In this document: in pieces, positions 1 through 10,000 of the stretch | Layout of the letters: every line of letters starts with the position of its first letter | How positions within the stretch are numbered: position 1 is the first letter of the stretch | Source of the DNA: Bimastos eiseni | Taxonomy: Eukaryota > Annelida > Clitellata > Crassiclitellata > Lumbricidae | Direction: 5' to 3' | Length of the DNA stretch: 64,000 bases | Assembly: GCA_959347315.1 (NCBI GenBank) | Contig: OY365810.1 | Location: forward strand, 11,862,013 to 11,926,012 | Position numbers and translations under genes: made by a program | Notes under the pieces: model-generated | What the model was told of the DNA's origin: nothing | Seen by the model: the letters and a program-made list of their open reading frames with translations, nothing else | Database searches by the model: none

Positions 1-1004
1 TGAGGTGGACCTGTGGAATAATGAACTATTGTCCAGGATAAGTTTCACGTGTTACTCGCCCCGGAGTCACAACTTTATTTTACTGGATAAAGATACAAAA
101 AACTTCATACCTAGGGCATTGTACAAAAGCATATACTATCATGAATCATCTAAAGAAATCTCAAACTAACTGACTTTATGATTCGGCGTAGGCTTACATG
201 TAACTGTAACTGTCTAAATATTAATCTGTAGGCCTACTTATCATAACCATTGTAACAAGCTGCGTTTTGACAGCATGATATCTGAATAAACAAAAATTGA
301 TTGATTGATTGACTCGGTAATATAATTTGGCGCTTTGGTTCGTGATTGTTTCTGGCTTTATTGGCCAACAGTAGAACAGTAAAATCATGTTCTTTGAAAG
401 TTCCAAACTTCTGTTCCTGGCGGTGAAGCCTAGGTAATGCTGGTTATATGCGACGTCTGAGTTGTTGTGGTTTTCAAGTAAGCCCATCTTCCAAATATCG
501 GATTACAGAATATCTGTACAATGTATACAATAAATAAATACATATGTGATATCATTCAGTATAGCTAATGGTAATAACCGATACTTCACAACAAACGCAT
601 TGGTTGAAAGTAAATGAACAAGCTATTTCACCCGGACTGACTGTATCAGAAATACATTTTCTTAATAAATGTTTTTGATATTACTTAAATTGAGTAGCGC
701 TCTATCAACGATCAAATCAGACTTCCCGTCCACAGAAATTCCGGGCCTCTAGACGGAGAAATTCTGAATTCACATACAAGTAAAATAATCATCGCCCTTT
801 TTAACAAGAGCAAGGTAGGCAATGAATTGTTAGTTGCAAAGATTCATTTGCAGACTTTAAATATAGTCATAGGATCATCCGTAAGCCTGTGATTTTACCT
901 GGAGCCAATGCAATTTACCCACAGGCAAGTTTTGCTTTGAAACAAAACTAGTTTGACTCATGCAGTTAAATAAAGAAACACTTAGGCTTATAGATAATAA
1001 TAGG
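1..1004. other. Intron or flank of the GPCR gene
   Basis: This is AT-rich DNA with no exon I can support except a possible splice acceptor (minus strand, AG at 12-11) near the left edge. It probably belongs to the last intron of the GPCR gene. Confidence 0.4.
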
Positions 1005-1026
1005 CTAACTATTATTATCTATTTTC

Positions 1027-1027
<1 letters not shown>

Positions 1028-1095
<68 letters not shown>

Positions 1096-1135
1096 TGTAT
1101 TATTATTATTATCATTACTCTTATTATCAAATAAG
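1028..1135. repeat. TTA trinucleotide microsatellite
   Basis: About 100 bases of TTA/TCA repeats. It lies just past the donor of GPCR exon 3, inside the intron, and accounts for the poly-Tyr and poly-Ile reading frames there. Confidence 0.95.
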
Positions 1136-1151
1136 CGTAATCGAAACACAC

Positions 1152-3506
1152 CTGATCCAACGTAGCTCTCATTGGCTTCCACATGAATCCATAGACAATA
1201 GGGTTGATGCAGGAATTCAGATTGGCAAGTATGAACAGCGGTGACATCAACGAAATTGCTTCAAATCTGTTCGAACCCCAAGCAAGATACAACAAATTGA
1301 CCTGAAATGGCATCCAACCGATGACAAACACGGCTACAATCACGGTACACATCCGCGCCACCTTGCGAGAAGCGGTGTTATCATTACTCTGTTGTCCCGA
1401 CGGCATTACCTAAAAACAAAATACAGAGAATACATGTACATGTATGTAGTAAAGTTAATTAGTCATTATATTCGACATTCAGAAGCAGATATAGGAAGTT
1501 AAAGTACACAGGTCCCCTCTTAAAATACAAATACGAATCAGGACAGAAACGACAAAAGGCATTTTAGAGCGTGCAAAATTTGGCAGCTCTGGTTATTATT
1601 ATGCCCTAGAGCCTGGATGTCAAACAAGTCTATTCTCTGTCTTAAGATCATACACAATTGAAATTGCTAAAGAATTTTCTCCAAAGAATCTGTATAATCT
1701 GCATTGTTCACGGCAGTATGGTCAAACAGCAACCCACATCAAACTGATGCTCATAGAAGTGTGAAAAGCAACAGAGATTCAATATCGCGGGATGCTAAGC
1801 AATAAGCACAGTTTAATGAACTACAGTAACTGACTTTTTTCTTTGAGAAGTACATCCTGTACCATATTCCGAAGTACGACGCCAGCGTCACTGCCAGAGG
1901 AACGTAGAATAGAGAGATCTGAGCAATGAGTGTATATATTGCCTGTGAAAGGTCATCCACGCCTGTCGTCGTGCACCACTGAAACGTGGGACTGTAACGA
2001 ACGACATCGAACCAGAGGAACATTGGAATGCAGACGCCGATGACAACCACCCAGACGACGGTTATCAGTAGAGCGGCTGTGCGTGCCGAAAAAAAACTCA
2101 TCATGCCAGGCTGACTCAGTCCAAGATATCTACAAAATGCCCAAAAGATGTACGTGGAGTGCTGTCAACCTATCAGACCCTCAAAGTAGACCCGAGGTTC
2201 GAGGCCTGTTGCAGAGGGGGCTCATAGGCGTGAAGCTTTGCACTGGCTTCCTGTATCTCCGAGTATCTATCAAGGGTTGCTGCGCTTGTTTGGTGGTGTT
2301 TTTTGGCAGTGACCCGTCGTATATCCATGGGACCCCAGTCATCCTTTTATGGCCTCGTATTCCACCGAAATCACGGCTCTTTGGAAGAGGTAGGCCTAGT
2401 CATCTGGCTCAAGGAGCTTGTTCTTCTGTTTGACAGTGACGGACCTTTCGACTGTCAGGTCAGCCATTTGGATCGGGCTTCCCATGGAGATGCGCTTGTT
2501 ACCTCAAAACGACATGCCCACATTTTTAGTTGCCCAGATCTTTACTTTTACAGTGGTTGGGCTGAGGTTTCGCGTGGAGCATTATGCAAATTATTGGAAT
2601 AAATCATTGCAACGTACGGCTCTTTTGATTGATATTATAAGCTTATTGTCTTGTTTTAGAATTTGTAAAAGCAGTTAGAAACCTCCGTAGCTGCATCATC
2701 TGCCTTGAGGGCTAATGGCAAATAAATTGATCTAGTTGTAACTACAACTATATTACGGACGCGTTGGTGAGTTTTGTGGACTTGTCTAGCTTTTTAATTT
2801 TGCTACATCTTCTGAGACTGACATCAATTTTCAAGGGTTAAATGCAGCACAGGATAAAAGTGGAAATTGGAGAAAGAAAGAGAAAGAAAGAGAAAGATGT
2901 TGAGTTAAGTGACAGATAAAAACAAAAGGATCGATAGGGAAAGAAAGAGATAGAGAATGAATGAGACAGAGAAAGAAAGAGATTGAGAACTAAGGAAACA
3001 AAGTGAAGACAGGAAGAGACATATAGAGAAGGAAGGAAAGTTCAAATTTTTATATACTCAACCTGGCAGAGTCTGCCTTACCTGTCAACAGCGATAACTG
3101 ACAGCATCGCAACGGACGATTTGGCCGTCATAGACGTCCAGAGACTGCTCAATCTGCAGAAAAAACTTCCGTACTCCCAGCTTGGAATAATGGCCAGCAT
3201 GGCGTTTGACCAGGTCGTGGTCAACATCAGACCGAGATCCGAGATAGCCAGGCAGCAGATGAACATCCGTGTCACCAGAGTCTGTCCGTTGTTTCCCTTG
3301 CGGTGACCTTTGACTCCAACTGCGATGACTAACACGTTGCCGCTCACACCGATCACGAAAATCGTCCAGAAAATGGCCGCCTGTACATAGTTCACTGTCG
3401 CAAAGGGAACTGACGTCAGTTCATACGAACTGCGATTCTCTCCCGCTGACTTCAGAAAGGTAGAGTTCTCGACATCAGTAGAATTGGTGCTCTCAGATGA
3501 ATTCAT
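1152..3506 (-). CDS. Rhodopsin-type (class A) GPCR, three exons, 3' end missing
   Basis: Exon 1 is 3506-3082, exon 2 is 2129-1835 and exon 3 is 1409-1152; all borders are GT-AG and the frame is kept (phase 2, then 0). Exon 1 has an N-terminus with several N-glycosylation sequons (NSS, NST, NRS) and TM1 to TM3, ending at VDR. The first intron splits the DRY motif and splicing restores DRYLGL. Exon 2 carries TM4-TM5 with an extracellular-loop Cys (QWCTTT) that could pair with the TM3 Cys (FFCRLS). Exon 3 carries TM6 with GWMPF in place of the usual CWxP, and TM7 with NSCINPIVY. The donor after TLDQ at 1151 points to a separate C-tail exon; a possible acceptor lies at 11-12, leaving only ten bases in view. 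The family resembles peptide receptors, but I cannot name the ligand. Confidence 0.85.
2870..3035. repeat. Purine-rich GAAA/GA simple sequence
   Basis: This is a degenerate run of AGAAAG-type units in the first GPCR intron, close to the donor of exon 1. It has no coding potential. Confidence 0.8.
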
Positions 3507-4440
3507 GGTGTTCTGTTCGATTATTGTGACCGTCGTCGTAGCTTTTTTCTGTTTTAATGCGTTAAGACGCGTTTGCGCTGTGATGACTTGTGTGGTGCTA
3601 TGACATGAATTGGTGTGAATACTGATTTACATCAATAACGATCAGTTAAGATGCGGGTGTATCAAAAAGACACTATCTCTGCAAATAAGAAAGTAGGCCT
3701 ATCTCATACATAGATTTGCATAGAATAGTCTCGCTACTAATTAGGGCCTAAAATATATGATCAAAGTGGCCGTTTTGCGTGAAAATTTGATTGCCTTAGG
3801 CAACAACGCAAAGCATGAATGTGCACTCGTCTATGCTACTCCCGGAATGAATGACAACAGAGAAATCAACTAAATTGCATAGTCGCTAATCGAAACTTAC
3901 GTGTAGCTATCTGCTTGTCAAAAATTGGGTGAGAATTAAAATGATGACAAATTGGAGAAAACACGCTCTGCCTAAATTGACCGATTGCTGACTGTCGGAC
4001 GCATTCTGTAGGCCTACTCTATTCTTATAGCCCAACCACACGTATCTACGAAATGCACACGACTTAAGTAAATAGTCCGCGGATGCAACTCTAGCCTTTC
4101 GACACATTAATATAGCGCCTTCAGCCCCTCTTACTATGAGCAGCTTCACTGAATGAATACATTCGAACGACATGATCTCTACTTGGTTCTTGGATTAGAG
4201 GACAATGTTTATTCAACACAGCAGGTAATCGGATCCTGCATGCTGAGAATTTTGTCAATGAACCCCGCGTGATTTCTTGCAACTGTAGCAAAGAACGCGG
4301 TACGTTGCCAGCAAAGCTGACACGTGCGTCAAAACTCTATAAAATCTATATTAATTTTTACAGGGAGAACGTGTTTGCACCATATCGCATCGCTTTTGTT
4401 GCAATGACATCAATTTTGACTTATCGCCATACGGACCTCA
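3507..4440. other. Upstream region of the GPCR gene
   Basis: This is the intergenic DNA upstream of the GPCR start codon. I see no clear TATA box, exon or repeat; short TAGGCCTA palindromes occur (near 3701 and 4010). Confidence 0.4.
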
Positions 4441-4454
4441 TATAAGTAAGGCTG

Positions 4455-4742
4455 TTAGCGGGTACCCGGGTAGGGTATCAGAGTACCTGCCCGAGGCTGA
4501 CTACCTGGGTAATGACATCGGTTCTCGGGAAACGACATTCCGTAAAAATTCGTGATTTTATCCGAACATACGCCAAAAATATTCCGTTGGTCATATTGGC
4601 TGACTGCCCGGGCAATGAAATTGATTCTCAGGTGCCCGATATTCCGTAAAAATGTGCAATTCCCTACATTTCCTAAAAAAATGTCCGCGCGGTCGGGTAC
4701 CCGAGTACTCGACCACGCTGATCGACTGGTACCCGGGTCGTG
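4455..4742. repeat. Degenerate repeat block with GGTACCCGGGT motifs
   Basis: An imperfect direct repeat has one unit near 4499-4560 (CTACCTGGGTAATGACAT, then ATTCCGTAAAAAT) and a second near 4602-4663 (CTGCCCGGGCAATGAAAT, then ATTCCGTAAAAAT). GC-rich palindromic words such as GGTACCCGGGT flank it at both ends. It is most likely a short decayed mobile element; I do not recognise the family. Confidence 0.5.
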
Positions 4743-5805
4743 ACTACAACGTTTTTGACAGCCTTATGTGTACATACATGTAACAGACTTTGCCACGTAA
4801 GCAGTAATGTATAAAAAGTTGAAAATATATTATTTAGACCTAGGCCTACTGGACTTGCTTCCATATCATGAACAGATTTACCAACCGTGTCAATGCAATG
4901 AGCAACGTTTTTCGGCTCGAGTTATCAAACAGGATTAAACGAATATACATAGAAGAGACTTACATAAGTTTTATTCCCCCGGAAAATGGAACACTTGGCG
5001 CTTCTTGGTTAGCGTAAAACGCTATTATTCCTCACGAGTTATATGGGTAGGCCTATGAGGCTTTGCGTTGAGAGCATGGAATCGCTTCGGTGAAATAGCT
5101 ATAGCGTATTACAGATTTCATTCTCGTTCATGTGGAGCACAGCGATAGGACGCGTGGAAACGAAGCGGAGATGGAATGATGTCCTTAAGAGGAAAATGGG
5201 TGATGGAGAATACGGAAAGGCAGGAGAGGAGCAAATTAAAGAGGCGATGGCTCCGCTAGGCCTATAGAAATATGGTACAATCGAAACATAACAATCGCAC
5301 AATGCAGTCTCTAATTAGTTAATGGACCAGCTGAATAACCTAAACAATTCAACGTTGGTCTTAGCATCAGGAAACTATATTTAAACAAAATTTCAAACAC
5401 TGCGTCATGACCTTTACATGCCTACTCTGGGAAGTGTGTAGTTATTGATCAGACCACAAATTACATTTTTTCCAATGATTGCCGAACTTTGACAGTATCT
5501 CGTTTGTTTGTGTCATCCTCTAATTAGCTACATACTGCTGGGAAATATGGGGTTTAATATCAACACAGCCCTCAGTGGCCCTATGCAGTATACATATGTA
5601 CTTTTTTGACGGAGAACATAGATGCGGAAATATCAACTGAAAAAACGACCTGCGATCACCTTAGAAGAGGTTCACAAACGCATTCAGTGATATCTGAAAC
5701 ATATATCTCATATGGACAGCAGACAGGGAATTAAGGGTAGTCTCCCTGTCTCTCGATCTGCCCATATATCTGTGTCTATATCTCTGGCACTTTCTGTTTC
5801 ATCTG
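4743..5805. other. Intergenic, nothing recognised
   Basis: AT-rich DNA with short uninformative reading frames and several TAGGCCTA palindromes. I find no exon or clear repeat. Confidence 0.4.
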
Positions 5806-5885
5806 TAAAATTGACAACGTACGTTGTCAATTTTAATTGTCAATTGTCAACGTACACGTTGACAACGTACGTTGTCAACGTGTAC
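5806..5885. repeat. Two adjacent perfect palindromes
   Basis: Positions 5806-5835 form a perfect 30-base palindrome centred on ACGT|ACGT, and 5852-5885 form a perfect 34-base palindrome with the same core (TTGACAACGTACGTTGTCAA). The two share a 20-base centre. Either could form a cruciform or a hairpin; a terminal piece of a foldback element is possible. Confidence 0.9.
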
Positions 5886-5889
5886 ATGT

Positions 5890-6480
5890 ACGTCACCAAT
5901 AGTTGGGATCGTAAATTCGGCTGCGATTTTTCGCATAATTTTACGAAAACATTTCGCATTATCCACGGGGGCCTAATTGGCGTAGGCCTACTCTGCCTAT
6001 CTAACTCTGAAATTGACCGACATAAAAGATATCAAGGCATCTACTCACAGTTAATACGTTTTACTCAATTTCAAAAGCAAGGAAAGAGTTCAACTTTAGA
6101 TCAAAAGATTTAAGCCTAACGATTGCGCGGTTTAGTTCCTTCTTTGCCGATGGCATAACTATTATTGTCCGTTGAAGTGCGTGATTATCTCATTCAAGTC
6201 GTGGTCGTATGCTCCTCGAAGAAATCTGCGGTAAAGATCAAAGGTTAGAGATTATTGATTAATTATACTATTAATTAATTAATCTGTAATACCTTCTGCA
6301 TCTTGTATAGAACGCTTGATGGTTAGCCCACCTTGACTAGAAAGTTTCACACTCATACACGTAGCCCGCAAAGTAGGGAAAAGGGGATACACCATGGAAG
6401 AAATAACGCTGCAAATTGGGGAGGCAAGTTTCGAAATTTGCAAATGATTATCAAGCCCGATGAACTGGGTTTCCATTGTT
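5890..6480. other. Intergenic, nothing recognised
   Basis: AT-rich DNA with no supported exon. A TTAATTAAT run lies near 6258-6282. Confidence 0.35.
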
Positions 6481-6499
6481 TGTGATCATAATGATGCTA

Positions 6500-6665
6500 G
6501 TCGCTGGCATCGCTGGCAGCATGTTCAAATGAAGCCCACGTGCGTATAAGAGCCACATTCTCATCTGGGACCTGTATGCATAGACCCATATGAGCAATTC
6601 TGAGCAAAAAATGTTGGAAGAAGAGCGATATCAAATTTCAGAATAAATAAATTAAATAACTAAAT
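6500..6665 (+). repeat. Decayed tRNA-derived SINE (tail conserved)
   Basis: The stretch from about 6593 (GAGCAATTCTGAGCAAAA, then ATGTTGGAAG and GATATCAAA, ending in AATAAATAAATT) matches the tail of the SINE at 24886-25131. The head is poorly preserved, with only a loose B-box-like word (GTTCAAATGAAGCCC) near 6523. Confidence 0.5.
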
Positions 6666-7098
6666 ATGGGTCCGATCTAAAAGCAGTCATGCTCATGGAC
6701 ATACTAGCAGTGAGCCATAATCTAAACATTGCTTAGGCTATTAGGCCTACTTAAAGACAAACGCAGGGCAACAGCCTATTCAAGAGCGCTGCGTCTTGTC
6801 AGAAGGATTGTCAGAGTTCATCCAGAGACGGTTGGCATGTAGCATCCCACATGTCTGAGGTAATTTCTCCACACGAGGAGAATATAATTACGTATCCTTA
6901 TCATAATGAGCATGCTTAATATTATAGAAGCAATTTATCGTTACTGGTTATCAGTTTTCGTTGTCGGTCTTGTTATTGTAATTAAATTTATCGTAGTCGC
7001 CATCGCTATTGATAGATCTCAAGCATCAAAGCAATTGACACGATACATAGAATCTCAATTAATTCATGTTGCGCTTACTTAGAAGATTCAGTGGTTCG

Positions 7099-10000
7099 TT
7101 ATGGCATTGGCTCCTGTGTTGAGATGCCCACAGTTGTGGTGGTGGCCGCAGTTGTAGGTGTTGTAGTGGTGGCCACAGTTGTAGGTGTTGTAGTGGTCGC
7201 CACGGGGGAAGGTTTTGTGGTGGAGGCCAAAGTGGTGGGTTTGGTAGTGGTGGCCAAAGTGGTGGGTTTGGTAGTGGTGGCCAAAGTTGTAGGTTTGGTG
7301 GTGGTGACCACAGTTGTAGGTTTGGTGGTGGTGACCACAGTTGTAGGTTTGGTGGTGGTGACCACAGTTGTAAGTTTGGTGGTGGTGACCACAGTTGTAG
7401 GTTTAGTAGTTCTCGTACCAGACGCGGTACAGTTGCATCTGTCAATAATCAACGTGTTCCTAACTAGTATGATATAGAAGTGTTTCAGGATGGATGCTTA
7501 AAGCTATACTAAGTTACCACAGTATAGAAATGCCAAACCCGTTGTTAAGTGTTGATCGCAGAAATTGCTCAAAAATTGATTTCATTTCTAGGCATGGTGA
7601 AAAGGCATAATCTTTAAATCATCATAATACATTTATCCTTAGCTGAAGCACAATTTAATATTTAAATAAGCATTATTTAAACGGATGGTTGAGGTAAGGA
7701 ATCAATAATTTTCACCAGCTATGATGTCTAGAAGATCTTACTTACTTCTCTACTTTCCGACTTACTGATTGTGCGAAGCTAGGCCTAGCTATATAGTGCT
7801 CTATAAGTACTAACTCACAGCTATAGCCGGGCATGATGCAGATCAGCAAAAGTATCTTAAAGAAGATGCGTCCTCGCATGAGTAACCATTAATCTTAGGC
7901 ATGTTACTCATAACCCATTAATGTATGAATTTTTGCACGGTGCAATTTATTATCATATGTTTTCAGACCAAAAAAAATAAGAGATCAAGGGCCAAAAATT
8001 TTTTTCGCGATAAACATATGAAAAATAAGTGTCCTTAAAACAGGACGCTATGCGTTACAGGGCACAGGTGAATTCCATTCTGATATTGTGAAAAGTGTGA
8101 TGTCCTTTACAAAGGAAGCTATGCATTAATGGGATAATTGGATATATAGGCATAACTTATGTTTAGAAAATCGCCAACTTACATGTATCGTTTCTAAGAC
8201 CACTGATGCGCATAAGAGATGAGCGTTACATTACCCTGCCAGAAATGTTCCTACAGCTGGGGTTGGTCTACAGAGAGAACGAAGTTGTTTACATCCAAGA
8301 ATTGAATGGGTAGGCCCTATTGCCAATTAGAACTGAGTAATTTTCTAAGCTACCTGAAGACGCTGATTCCCATGCAAGGATCGATCCGGATGGAAGAATC
8401 TGACAAGCCCGGTATTTTTAGCGAGATCTGCGTGTCCTTGACTGCTACTTCGCTCCCAGGACAACCGTAGCACAAGATGTTCGATGAAAAGCGAATTCTG
8501 ATGTAATCGAGGGACACGATGCTACTGTAATCTCCCAGTTCACTTGTCTTGCCATTACACTGTCATGAATATATAACGCCATCTATACATGTAAATGTAA
8601 TAATGAAATGCGTTCGTGGCATTATATATAATCTTCGCAGGCAGTCGTTTCTCAGTGTTTTGCATTGTGTTCGGGTGCTTGCTATCGAAGTCTCGTGCGG
8701 CGAAGTGAACTCTTTCAGCTTAATTGCAGGATTGTGTCACCTCAAATGGTTCAGCGACAAATGGTTGACGAAATTGGTTCAAGGATAAAAGGTTCACGAC
8801 CAAAGAGTTCGATCGTTGTTTTTGGCAACATAAAAGTTGAATTAATTATAATAATGCTTGATTAAATAGAAGCTGAATTGATGAAAGAAATTCAACCTAA
8901 ATACACTGTGTCCCGATGAAAGTAGACCCCTAAACGTTTGTCAGAAATTGCTTGAAGAATAGACTTTTATCAATGAAATTTTATGTGCTGTATCCCACAT
9001 CATTTTCGAACAAATCGGCAAAGTTTGGCTTATTGATGCAGCATAACAAAGAAATTGAATGATTTAGTGTACTTGGTAAAATTGAAAGTTGCCAACATGG
9101 GCCCTTACTGTAGCCTACGCTGTCGACGTTATAAATTATTAACGGAACATTGTTTTGGTGTAAAAGATAAAGAAACATGGCATTTACAAAAGAAGACAAA
9201 TTTATGTTAATTATTGTGGAAATAAAAAGTTTATGGAGCAAAACGTTTCGTGAATGAACTTCAAAACAGAAGCTGGTGTCTATGAATGAACTGTTGAATA
9301 ACATCGCTGAAACCGGAACAGTGGACCGAAAACCCGGCAGTGGCAAAAACGCACGAGACAATTGCCTCTGCACACCGAGAACGTGAGACCACTGCTCTGC
9401 TGTCCCGAAAGACACTCGACTTCATATCCCCGCAGCTATGTCCGCCCAACAGTCCAGACCTCGATCCAGTTGACTATCAAATCTGGGGAGTACTGGTGGA
9501 ACGTGTTTATTGTTCCCGCATTCGTAGCGTCGATCATCTGAGGCGCGTCTGACTGAGGAGTGGCAGCTATTTGACCACGTTATCATCGACCGGGCCATCA
9601 AACAGTGTCGTCCACGTCTGCAATCGTGTGTACGTGAACGAGGAGTATAGGCTATTTTGAACACCAGCTGTGACTAAACTTCATCTCTTTTCGGTACTGC
9701 ATTTCAAATGTTCATAAACTCGACAAAATCATCAAAATTTTCAAACGGAATTAGGATTTCGTGTTGCTATGCCCACTATTAATGTTCTGAAAATTTCAGT
9801 CAAATGCTACCAGTTTTGACCGAGTTATGGGCACTTTTTCTTGGGGTCTACTTTTCATCGGGACACAGTGAACAAAGTAGATAAAGGCCTGTAACGCTTG
9901 ATGAAATAGAAGTTGGATTATTGACAAGAATTCTAGTCAAAGTGGAATTTGGATTAACTAAGATAATTCTTGCTGAAATAAGAGCTGGATTAACAAGCAT

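Noticed and set aside
7059..7477. Pro/Leu-rich minus frame and Val-rich plus frame over the Thr-rich exon
   Set aside because: They are shadow frames of the 27-base repeat; only the Thr frame joins the upstream exons in phase.
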